Program-made: the position numbers and the translations under genes
NCBI GenBank assembly: GCA_900544365.1
Contig: UQVF01000022.1
Span: 1-25,514, forward strand
Direction of reading: 5' to 3'
Length of the DNA stretch: 25,514 nucleotides
Source of the DNA: an uncultured Veillonella sp.
Lineage (GTDB): Bacteria > Bacillota > Negativicutes > Veillonellales > Veillonellaceae
The notes under the pieces: generated by a model
Told to the model about the DNA's origin: nothing
What the model saw: only the letters and a program-made list of their open reading frames with translations
Databases searched by the model: none
In this document: in pieces, positions 13,466-20,059 of the stretch
Layout: each line of letters begins with the position of its first letter
Position numbering within the stretch: position 1 is the stretch's first letter

Positions 13466-15169
13466 CTAACCTTGTTTCTTTTGCATCTTAGCCCATGTAT
13501 CACGCATTCCTACCGTACGATTCATTACGATGTGGTCTGGCGTGCTATCTTTATCAGTTACAAAATAGCCAGTACGCAAGAAATGATAATGTTCACCCAC
13601 TTGTGTATTACGGAATGCCGCTTCCCCTTTAGCAGATTTAACTTCTAAGGAGTTTGGATTTAACTGTTGCAAGAAATCCTTACCTGCAGCTTCCTCATCT
13701 TGTGATGATAGGAGGTAATCATATAAGCGCACTTCCATATCCACTGCAGTAGATGCTTCTACCCAATGTAAGATACCTTTCACTTTCTTCTGACATCCTG
13801 TTCCAGATTTAGTCGCTGGATCGTATGTACAGTGGATTTCAGTGATATTGCCATCAGCATCTTTTACCATAGATTGACATTCAATGATGTAGGCACCTTT
13901 TAAGCGCACTTCTTTACCAGGTGCTAAGCGGAAGAATTTTTTTACTGGTTCTTCCATAAAATCACCACGTTCGATATATACTTCACGACCAAATGTCACT
14001 TCACGTGTGCCCATTGTTTCATTTTCTGTATTGTTCTCAATCACCAATGTTTCTGTCTGTCCTTCTGGGTAGTTTGTGATAACAACTTTTACAGGGTCCA
14101 ATACAGCCATATACCGTGGTGCTTTCAATTTCAAATCTTCACGAATACAGAACTCTAATAATCCCACTTCTACCATACTATCTGCTTTGGCTACGCCGAT
14201 ACGTTCACAGAAGTCACGAATAGACTCTGGTGTATATCCCCGACGACGCAATCCAGAAATCGTTGGCATACGAGGATCATCCCAACCACTTACAAGATTT
14301 AACTCAACCAATTGACGCAATTTACGCTTACTCATAACCATATTTGTTACATTTAAGCGAGCAAATTCAATCTGTTTTGGCTTTTCTCTATCTTCCCAGT
14401 CTTCTAACATCCAATTATATAATGGACGATGTACTTCAAACTCTAAGGTACATACTGAATGGGTAATACGTTCTATAGCATCAGATACTGGATGGGCATA
14501 GTCATACATAGGGTAAATATTCCATTCAGAACCAGTGCGATGATGGTCAGCATGTAAAATACGATACAATACAGGGTCACGCATTACGATGTTAGGATCT
14601 GCCATGTCAATTTTGGCACGTAATACTTTCTCTCCATCCTTATATTTACCCTCTTTCATTTCTTCAAAGAGTCGCAAATTTTCTTCTACACTGCGATCAC
14701 GAAAAGGACTATTGGTGCCTGGAGTTGTAAAATCGCCACGAGTAGCACGGATTTCTTCTGGTGTTTGATCATCTACATAGGCTTTACCTTTTTTGATCAA
14801 AACTTGAGCATATTCATATAATTTTCCGAAATAATCAGATGCATAATGTACATCGCCATGCCATTCAAAGCCCAACCATTTTACATCTTCTTCAATGGAT
14901 TCTACATATTCTACATCTTCTTTTACAGGGTTTGTATCATCAAAACGTAAGTTTGTTAAGCCTTGATATGATTTACCAAGACCAAAGTTCAAGCAAATAG
15001 ACTTCGCATGTCCAATATGTAAATATCCATTTGGTTCTGGAGGGAATCGTGTATGGACACGTTTTCCATAGGTATTTTCTTCATTGTCTGTATTAATAAT
15101 CGCTTCAATAAAATTAGTAGTTTGAGGCGTTGTTTCTTCTGTACTCATCATCGTCTCTTTCGATTCCAT
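13466..15169 (-). CDS. glnS: Glutaminyl-tRNA synthetase
   Basis: This 567-residue class I aminoacyl-tRNA synthetase charges tRNA-Gln with glutamine in the cytoplasm. The HIGH motif is in PPEPNGYLHIGHAKS (HIGH at 51-54), and the KMSKS equivalent is VMSKR (278-282). The FDDTNP (77-82) and HRTGSEWNIYPMYDYAHP (210-227) segments are typical of GlnRS rather than GluRS. The C-terminal anticodon-binding beta barrels are present (FFRLAPGKEVRL and later). Length is close to E. coli GlnS (554) with a short N-terminal extension. The ATG at 15169 follows GAGAGGA; Met7 or Met8 are possible alternatives. Many Bacillota make Gln-tRNA through GatCAB instead, so a true GlnRS is notable. No T-box fits in the short upstream gap. 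Confidence 0.95.
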   Translation of the reverse strand: MESKETMMSTEETTPQTTNFIEAIINTDNEENTYGKRVHTRFPPEPNGYLHIGHAKSICLNFGLGKSYQGLTNLRFDDTNPVKEDVEYVESIEEDVKWLGFEWHGDVHYASDYFGKLYEYAQVLIKKGKAYVDDQTPEEIRATRGDFTTPGTNSPFRDRSVEENLRLFEEMKEGKYKDGEKVLRAKIDMADPNIVMRDPVLYRILHADHHRTGSEWNIYPMYDYAHPVSDAIERITHSVCTLEFEVHRPLYNWMLEDWEDREKPKQIEFARLNVTNMVMSKRKLRQLVELNLVSGWDDPRMPTISGLRRRGYTPESIRDFCERIGVAKADSMVEVGLLEFCIREDLKLKAPRYMAVLDPVKVVITNYPEGQTETLVIENNTENETMGTREVTFGREVYIERGDFMEEPVKKFFRLAPGKEVRLKGAYIIECQSMVKDADGNITEIHCTYDPATKSGTGCQKKVKGILHWVEASTAVDMEVRLYDYLLSSQDEEAAGKDFLQQLNPNSLEVKSAKGEAAFRNTQVGEHYHFLRTGYFVTDKDSTPDHIVMNRTVGMRDTWAKMQKKQG

Positions 15170-15274
15170 GTGATTCTTCCTCTCTTATATTGATTATACA
15201 CAAGTGCACGTTCTGCACATTCTCTTTATTATACCATAGGAACAGCTATGTTTCATCGATTTCTTGCGTTTCCT

Positions 15275-15306
15275 ATCACTTCATTCCCTACCTGGTAGAA
15301 AGTGAT
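15275..15306. repeat. Inverted repeat after the hydroxyacid dehydrogenase gene
   Basis: ATCACTT (15275-15281) pairs with AAGTGAT (15300-15306), with CTACC/GGTAG-type pairing inside. It resembles a terminator hairpin but lacks a T-run on either strand, so function is uncertain. Confidence 0.35.
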
Positions 15307-15309
15307 TCT

Positions 15310-16296
15310 CTATTCTTCAGTGGCTATATAATTGATACTTTCATTGACGCAGGTCAACAACGGTTTTCCTTGCACACCAGCAATCAGATTATTCGCCGTT
15401 AGCATAGCCATTTCCTTGCGAGTACGATCTGTGAAAGACCCAATATGTGGCACCACTAAACATTTACCAGTCTTAAGTAATGGATGATCTGCCCCAATCG
15501 GTTCTGGATCTACCACATCGAGAGCAGCATAATCAATTTGACCTGTTTCTAATGCATGTACTAAGGCATCTGTATCCACAATTTTTCCACGACCAACATT
15601 CACAAATAAAGCTGTTTCTTTCATCATTTCAAAAGCTTCAGCATCAATTAAATGGTATGTTTCCTCTGTCAATGGAGCCATCACCAAAACGATATCACTA
15701 GTAGTTAGTAATTTACCCAATGACACATAGGTTGTCATCAACAAGCTATCATCATTGCGACGATTACGGTTATGATATTGTACAGTCATTCCAAACGCAC
15801 GAGCTCTGCGAGATACAGATACTCCAATCTTGCCCATACCTATAATCCCTAATGTCATACGACTTAAATCTTTCCCTTTTATATTAGAAGGTTGTTCTGC
15901 CCATTTCCCATCCTTAACAAACTGAGCATTTTCATAGATTCTACGACTTGCAGCTGCCATTAAAGTAAATGCTAGCTCCGCCGTAGTTTCTGTTAATACA
16001 TCAGGTGTATTACCATACGGGATATTGCGAGCTGTTAATGCATCTACATCAATATTATCATACCCCACAGAGGCCTGTGCAATGACCTTCAACTTAGGGG
16101 CGTCCTTAATTAAATCTTCATCCACCGAGAAGTGATTAATACTCCATAGTCCATCCGCATCACGGAGCCACTCTTTTAATAATTCTTTTGGCATCTTCTC
16201 CTGTTCAGTCCATTGACGTACTGTTACATGTTCACTTAAATAGGAGATTGCATCCTTACGCACCAAACCTGGTACTACTACGATTGGTTTATCCAT
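15310..16296 (-). CDS. D-isomer-specific 2-hydroxyacid dehydrogenase
   Basis: This 328-residue NAD(P)-dependent cytoplasmic enzyme interconverts a D-2-hydroxyacid and its 2-oxoacid. The Rossmann motif is GIIGMGKIG (150-158). The catalytic triad is R236 in NVGRGKIVD, E265 in DVVDPEP and H284 in PHIGSFTDRTR. The sequence is closest in feel to glyoxylate/hydroxypyruvate reductase and gluconate 2-dehydrogenase-like members. The substrate is not fixed, and D-lactate, glyoxylate or hydroxypyruvate are all possible. The ATG pair at 16299 and 16296 follows GTGAGG. I prefer 16296 for its spacing of 6 nt; a start at 16314 would precede the ribosome site. It appears monocistronic. The gap to glnS holds two TATAAT boxes that could belong to glnS. 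Confidence 0.87.
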   Translation of the reverse strand: MDKPIVVVPGLVRKDAISYLSEHVTVRQWTEQEKMPKELLKEWLRDADGLWSINHFSVDEDLIKDAPKLKVIAQASVGYDNIDVDALTARNIPYGNTPDVLTETTAELAFTLMAAASRRIYENAQFVKDGKWAEQPSNIKGKDLSRMTLGIIGMGKIGVSVSRRARAFGMTVQYHNRNRRNDDSLLMTTYVSLGKLLTTSDIVLVMAPLTEETYHLIDAEAFEMMKETALFVNVGRGKIVDTDALVHALETGQIDYAALDVVDPEPIGADHPLLKTGKCLVVPHIGSFTDRTRKEMAMLTANNLIAGVQGKPLLTCVNESINYIATEE

Positions 16297-16340
16297 CATA
16301 TGCCTCACTTTCATTTATCTGATCTATCTATATTACGGAG

Positions 16341-16400
16341 CTATAAATTACAGGAAATCATTCTATATTCATCCATAGAAGTTCCCTTCTGTAAATTATA
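16341..16400 (-). other. Branched inverted-repeat element upstream of the dehydrogenase gene
   Basis: TATAAATTACAG (16342-16353) pairs with CTGTAAATTATA (16389-16400) at 11 of 12 positions. Inside lie two smaller possible hairpins, CTAT/ATAG (16363-16378) and AGAAG/CTTCT (16377-16390). As RNA from the minus strand this would be a branched leader about 45 nt before the start codon. A TATAAT at its distal edge might instead be the -10 box, in which case the outer stem is not fully transcribed. Confidence 0.35.
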
Positions 16401-16420
16401 TCATATCTACATCAGACAAT

Positions 16421-16456
16421 AAAAAAGACAGTCCTACTTTCATAGAACTGTGCTTT
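16421..16456 (-). terminator. Intrinsic terminator of the XRE regulator gene
   Basis: AAAG-ACAGT (16424-16432) pairs with ACTGT-CTTT (16447-16456, one bulged base). TTTTTT follows on the minus strand. The stem is short but the T-tract is good, and it lies about 100 nt past the gene's stop codon. Confidence 0.55.
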
Positions 16457-16564
16457 CTTTTTGTAGATACAGTAACTTGCACTCTCAAACGTACCCGAGA
16501 GCTTCTACGCTTTCTATACGATGATATGCTATTCCACAAACGTCCTTAGAATAACATGTTTATC

Positions 16565-16924
16565 CTACCAATTGGATTTTCCTTCATTGAACATTTCAAA
16601 TGCATGTGCAATTTGGCGTCTCAATTTTAATCGTTGTGAATCACTTAATACATATTCTACACCATTATGTGCAATTCGCCCATTTTTTACGATGCTACTT
16701 AAATCGTAGAGAATTTCTCTGGCCATACTTGTATTGCCTGCCAACTCATCAATTGTTACATCATAGTAATTAGCTAATCGCTTTAAGGTTTCCAAATCAG
16801 GCTCTCGATATCCTGTTTCGTAATTTGACAGGGCAGCATTACTAATGCCAATATCACGAGCCACATCTAGTTGACTCCGCCCAATCCGTTTACGGGCATG
16901 TCTTAAATTTTCACCTAATGCCAT
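16565..16924 (-). CDS. XRE-family transcriptional regulator
   Basis: This 119-residue cytoplasmic DNA-binding protein has an N-terminal Cro/C1-type helix-turn-helix (about 5-60): NLRHARKRIGRSQLDVARDIGISNAALSNYETGYREPDLETLKRLANYYDVTIDEL. This run is given in pieces: helix 2 is SQLDVARDIG, the recognition helix is SNAALSNYETG and the closing helix is LETLKRLANYY. A short helical C-terminal part (61-119) rich in Arg and Leu probably dimerises. It has no metal or peptidase motif. GGGGTGA precedes the ATG. It sits downstream of the two YbjN-like genes on the same strand, 250 nt away, with no clear shared promoter. Targets are unknown; genome-wide regulators of the SinR type look similar. Confidence 0.88.
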   Translation of the reverse strand: MALGENLRHARKRIGRSQLDVARDIGISNAALSNYETGYREPDLETLKRLANYYDVTIDELAGNTSMAREILYDLSSIVKNGRIAHNGVEYVLSDSQRLKLRRQIAHAFEMFNEGKSNW

Positions 16925-17093
16925 TGTCTCACCCCTTATACTACGTGAATCTATAGTATAAATAACCTACCTCTATTATAGCATGAGATACAATAGATAG
17001 GCTATAGAAAATCCCTATTCAGCATCTCACGAATTGTGTATCTCTCTATGTTTTTTAGCATTTTTGAATTATATTACACGAATTGAATTGTTT

Positions 17094-17152
17094 TGCTCAA
17101 TTATGAATGAGCATTTTTAATCACTTTTAATCAAATATAGTGCTTTTTAATC
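17094..17152. repeat. Hairpin and three TTTTAATC direct repeats
   Basis: In the AT-rich gap between the first YbjN-like gene and the XRE gene, TGCTCA (17094-17099) pairs with TGAGCA (17108-17113). Three exact TTTTAATC copies follow at 17115-17122, 17125-17132 and 17145-17152, spaced 10 and 20 nt, i.e. on one face of the helix. They might be a regulator site or a chance result of AT richness. Confidence 0.4.
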
Positions 17153-17176
17153 TATTTTGCATGTGAATATGTAATC

Positions 17177-17641
17177 TTACTCATGGTGATGTTCAGGAGG
17201 CGGTAATTGACTCACTTGGAACACTTCACCAATTTTTTGAATTTTGCCCGGAATATATTCCACAATTTGTGACATTAAGACATACAATAAGCGAGGATCA
17301 AAATTTGAGTTAGTACTTTGATTAATACAATCTAAATATACACTATCATCATCTTCCTCAATATAATACTTAAAGCTTTTGTACGTACTATTTTCTCGAT
17401 TAATAAACGTCAAAATATCATTGCGATTTTCTTTAGTTACGACACCAGCACCAATTAACAAGCGAATTGTAGCATAAATTGTATCATCTAATAGTAAAAA
17501 TACCGGAATATCTCCTAATTCTGTTTGCACATAGGACCGAAATACAACCGTATGATCTTCATCACCTACTTCTCGTTTCTCAAAGCATTGTATATTCTCT
17601 TCTACCAAAAACTCTTCAAAAATTCTAGCCTTTTCATTCAT
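17177..17641 (-). CDS. YbjN-like protein, paralogue 1
   Basis: This 154-residue soluble protein is of the YbjN type, with a fold related to type III secretion chaperones; its biochemical role is unknown. Visible features shared with its upstream neighbour are an N-terminal helix (NEKARIFEEFL), HTVVFRSYV, a strand pair PVFLLLDDTIYATIRLLIGAG, and the helix FINRENSTYKSFKYYIEED followed by the hydrophobic helix DPRLLYVLMSQIVEYIP. It ends in an acidic His-rich tail (PPPEHHHE). I chose the ATG at 17641 because AGAGGT lies 7 nt upstream; a GTG at 17650 falls inside that ribosome site. The strong hairpin at 17663-17687 just before it belongs to the paralogue, so this gene depends on readthrough or a promoter I cannot see. 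Confidence 0.7.
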   Translation of the reverse strand: MNEKARIFEEFLVEENIQCFEKREVGDEDHTVVFRSYVQTELGDIPVFLLLDDTIYATIRLLIGAGVVTKENRNDILTFINRENSTYKSFKYYIEEDDDSVYLDCINQSTNSNFDPRLLYVLMSQIVEYIPGKIQKIGEVFQVSQLPPPEHHHE

Positions 17642-17656
17642 ATATAGCACCTCTTT

Positions 17657-17687
17657 AAAAAATGGGCATTGCTTGTCACAATGCCCA
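17657..17687 (-). terminator. Intrinsic terminator between the YbjN-like paralogues
   Basis: The perfect 9-bp stem TGGGCATTG (17663-17671) with CAATGCCCA (17679-17687) has a 7-nt loop and is followed by TTTTTTAAAG on the minus strand. It lies only about 20 nt before the start of the next gene. Confidence 0.85.
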
Positions 17688-17710
17688 AATAGATTTACTT
17701 GTAATCGTTC

Positions 17711-18271
17711 TTATCCTTTTTTGGATTTTGTAGTTTTGCGAGGCTTAGCGTTCTTATTAGTAGTTTTTTCTTCTACTACAGGTTCTTCCACTGGTGTTGG
17801 TTCTACTTTTACGCTTTCTACAGCAGCAATAATACGAGTCATCTCTTTTTGTGTATGTGGGTATAACACTTCAAAAATTGTATAAGCTACAACTGCTGGA
17901 TTAAACTCTTCTTCTGCACCTAATACACTAATATCTAAAACAATAGCTTCATAGCCATTTTCTTCAATAATATAGTGTTTAAAGCATTTAAACTCACTGT
18001 TCAATTGATTTAATACATCTAATACAGCGCTACGTTGCTCAGGGGCAAAACGACCACCTGCAATTTCCAAACGAATGATGCCATACAGCGATGTATCTAA
18101 CACTACAAACAACGGGAACACAATATCATTATACTCGATAGTCGCATCAAATACTACTGTGTTAAATGGATCATTTTCAATTTCACGATAGGAAAAAAGA
18201 TTTGTTAACTCATTTTGTTCAATAAACTGTTGAAATAATTCTGCTTTTTTATTCACTGTTTTTAACTCCAT
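17711..18271 (-). CDS. YbjN-like protein, paralogue 2 with basic tail
   Basis: The protein has 186 residues. Residues 1 to about 150 align by eye over the full length of paralogue 1: NKKAELFQQFI, NTVVFDATI, PLFVVLDTSLYGIIRLEIAGG, LNQLNSEFKCFKHYIIEE. Tandem duplication is therefore clear. It adds a 35-residue low-complexity tail, first Pro/Glu/Val-rich (VEPTPVEEPVVEEK) and then Lys/Arg/Thr-rich (KPRKTTKSKKG), which could bind nucleic acid or a partner. The start at 18271 has almost no ribosome site (only ATAAG close by), so initiation may be weak or use the short leader. It has its own promoter (18302-18330) and terminator. In other bacteria such YbjN-like proteins are linked to stress or motility phenotypes, but the role here is unknown. 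Confidence 0.7.
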   Translation of the reverse strand: MELKTVNKKAELFQQFIEQNELTNLFSYREIENDPFNTVVFDATIEYNDIVFPLFVVLDTSLYGIIRLEIAGGRFAPEQRSAVLDVLNQLNSEFKCFKHYIIEENGYEAIVLDISVLGAEEEFNPAVVAYTIFEVLYPHTQKEMTRIIAAVESVKVEPTPVEEPVVEEKTTNKNAKPRKTTKSKKG

Positions 18272-18301
18272 CTTATAACTAAATTAAAACTCATTACCAT
18301 A

Positions 18302-18330
18302 ATAATACCACAGATATAGGTACAATTCAA
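18302..18330 (-). promoter_or_regulatory. Promoter of YbjN-like paralogue 2
   Basis: On the minus strand, TTGAAT (18325-18330), a 17-nt spacer and TATTAT (18302-18307) predict a leader of only about 25 nt. It begins immediately beyond the xpt stop codon. Confidence 0.55.
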
Positions 18331-18334
18331 TTAA

Positions 18335-18919
18335 CTAACAATTTTCATCTTCCACATAAATACAACGGTCATTTTCAAAGCGAGCAATACGCACTAAAGA
18401 GTGAACCTCATAACCTGCTTTTTCCAAACGCTCTCTGCCTGGTTGGAATGACTTTTCAATAACGATAGCAATACCTTCCACTGTATCACCAGCACCTTCA
18501 ACAAGTTTTGCTAGCCCCATAGCTGCCTCACCACTTGCCAAGAAATCATCAATTATTAGCACTTTCTCACCAGCAGGTAAAAACTTTTTAGAAATTGTTA
18601 CATCATAGTTTTCTTCTTTTGTATAGGAATACACTACAGAATGGTATACATCATCTGTCATTAAAATAGATTTTTTCTTACGAGCAAATACCAATGGTAC
18701 ATCCAATTCAATAGCCACTTGTAAAGCAATAGCAATGCCAGATGCTTCAATCGTTACAATACGCTCAATCCCTTTACCCTCAAATTGTTTTGCAATCTCT
18801 TTACCAATTTGAACAAACAATTTAGGATCAATTTGATGGTTCAAAAATCCATCTACTTTTAACACTCGATTGTTTAATACAACACCTTCTGCATCAATAC
18901 GCTGTTTTAATAATTCCAT
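18335..18919 (-). CDS. xpt: Xanthine phosphoribosyltransferase
   Basis: This 194-residue cytoplasmic purine salvage enzyme makes XMP from xanthine and PRPP. The PRPP-binding motif is VLIIDDFLASGEA (120-132), and the long MELLKQRI start plus FARKKKSILMTDDVYHS are typical of Xpt. Length equals the B. subtilis enzyme (194). GGAGG lies 7 nt before the ATG and overlaps the end of the lysR gene, whose TAA stop is 11 nt away, so the two form an operon with coupled translation. In many Bacillota xpt is paired with the xanthine permease and controlled by a guanine riboswitch. Here the permease lies about 17 kb away and no riboswitch is seen, so control may come from the LysR protein. Confidence 0.93.
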   Translation of the reverse strand: MELLKQRIDAEGVVLNNRVLKVDGFLNHQIDPKLFVQIGKEIAKQFEGKGIERIVTIEASGIAIALQVAIELDVPLVFARKKKSILMTDDVYHSVVYSYTKEENYDVTISKKFLPAGEKVLIIDDFLASGEAAMGLAKLVEGAGDTVEGIAIVIEKSFQPGRERLEKAGYEVHSLVRIARFENDRCIYVEDENC

Positions 18920-18930
18920 GATGATCCTCC

Positions 18931-19821
18931 TTATTGTTTTCTGTCTTTCAATATATTAATAAATTGTGAAACTCCCTCGGTTAATGCATCCATTCTTGAT
19001 CGTACCAATACAATACGACGCTCTGGAATTTGTAAATTTGTTTTAAGTTCCACTAAAGACCCATTATCAAGCTTATCCTTAGCGACCAACTCTGGTACTA
19101 AAGAAATCCCTAAGTTTATTTCAACTAAATCAATGAGCACGTCTAAGCTGCCCAATTCAAAGGCTGGACTAGTGCAACGATTATAGGTAACAGCATCAAA
19201 AAAATTTCGACTACTAGCTCCCACTGTAAGTAATAACAATGGTTCTGTCATAATCTCGTCAATGGTCCAAATTTTTGTGTCATCTTTATATTTAGTTCCC
19301 CCTACAAATATATCCTGCATGGGCTCTAGGTCAATCACTTCTAAATGATTATTATCATATAAACCATCATAGGCATGAACAACAGCGATTTGTGCTTCTC
19401 CAGCTTCAATCATACTCACGCATTCACGAGAAGGTCTATTGGTAACTCGCAAACTGATATCTAATTCCTTTTCCTGCCAACTTTTAAAAGTAGGCAATAA
19501 AAAATGCTTGCTTAACGTATCTGTTGCCGCTAGATGTAAGCTTTTATATTCACGTGACAAACGTTCTTGTAGTTTTACAATTCCGTTATCAAGAATAGAA
19601 AATGCCTCTACAGCAGTTTCAAACAACTCACGTCCAGCTTTTGTAAAAGATACCGATTTTGTGGTTCTTTCAAATAAGGGAATACCCAAATCTTTTTCTA
19701 ATTGTTTAATGCTTTGACTAATGGCTGATTGCGAAACACCATTAGCCTTTGCGGCTTTTGAAAAAGACAAGTGTAGCCCCACTCCTACAAAGGCTCGTAA
19801 TAATTCTGCAGATACAGACAT
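18931..19821 (-). CDS. LysR-family regulator
   Basis: This 296-residue DNA-binding protein has an N-terminal winged helix-turn-helix (FSKAAKANGVSQSAISQSIKQLE, given as helix FSKAAKANG and recognition helix SQSAISQSIKQLE; about 18-42) followed by the conserved PLFERTTKSVSFTKAG. A two-lobed effector-binding domain spans about 88-296 (LHLAATDTLSKHFLLPTF to the C terminus). I chose the ATG at 19821 because GAGG lies 6 nt upstream; a TTG at 19833 overlaps that site. It is the first gene of the lysR-xpt operon and is divergent from fprA, the classical arrangement in which a LysR protein controls the divergent gene, itself, or both. The effector is unknown; a purine or a redox signal are the two obvious guesses from the neighbours. 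Confidence 0.9.
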   Translation of the reverse strand: MSVSAELLRAFVGVGLHLSFSKAAKANGVSQSAISQSIKQLEKDLGIPLFERTTKSVSFTKAGRELFETAVEAFSILDNGIVKLQERLSREYKSLHLAATDTLSKHFLLPTFKSWQEKELDISLRVTNRPSRECVSMIEAGEAQIAVVHAYDGLYDNNHLEVIDLEPMQDIFVGGTKYKDDTKIWTIDEIMTEPLLLLTVGASSRNFFDAVTYNRCTSPAFELGSLDVLIDLVEINLGISLVPELVAKDKLDNGSLVELKTNLQIPERRIVLVRSRMDALTEGVSQFINILKDRKQ

Positions 19822-19883
19822 AAATAACCTCAAATTTTCTATAAAAGTCTTTTACTTTCACTATCACTTTACTATTATATATG

Positions 19884-19986
19884 CTTATAAGTTTACCTAT
19901 ATTTATAACTATTGTCAAACCCAAATAGATTTTTATCTATCTATTTCTTATAAACCTATACAAAATAGTTGCGTTATAGCTTATAA
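19884..19986. promoter_or_regulatory. Candidate LysR operators in the lysR-fprA region
   Basis: CTTATAA occurs three times on the plus strand, at 19884-19890, 19947-19953 and 19980-19986. Centre distances of 63 and 33 nt are close to six and three helical turns. The first touches the lysR -10 box and the third lies inside the fprA promoter spacer. LysR proteins bind such AT-rich, phased sites, but this assignment is inference. Confidence 0.4.
19890..19918 (-). promoter_or_regulatory. Promoter of the lysR-xpt operon
   Basis: On the minus strand, a perfect TTGACA (19913-19918), a 17-nt spacer and TAAACT (19890-19895). The weak -10 suits an activated or autoregulated promoter. Confidence 0.5.
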
Positions 19987-19997
19987 ACTAGTAATAT
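19969..19997 (+). promoter_or_regulatory. Possible promoter of fprA
   Basis: TTGCGT (19969-19974), a 17-nt spacer and TAATAT (19992-19997) give four matches in each box. Downstream, GGGG (20018-20021) can pair with CCCC (20031-20034) in the leader just before the ribosome site. Confidence 0.4.
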
Positions 19998-20059
19998 ATA
20001 TTTGATAAGAAAAATCTGGGGCATAACAATCCCCCCGTATGTATGAAAGGAATTTAACT

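Noticed and set aside
15170..15309. T-box or other tRNA-sensing leader before glnS
   Set aside because: The gap is 140 nt, with no T-box sequence, no specifier stem and no terminator/antiterminator pair. Only two TATAAT boxes and the short repeat GTGCA/TGCAC are visible.
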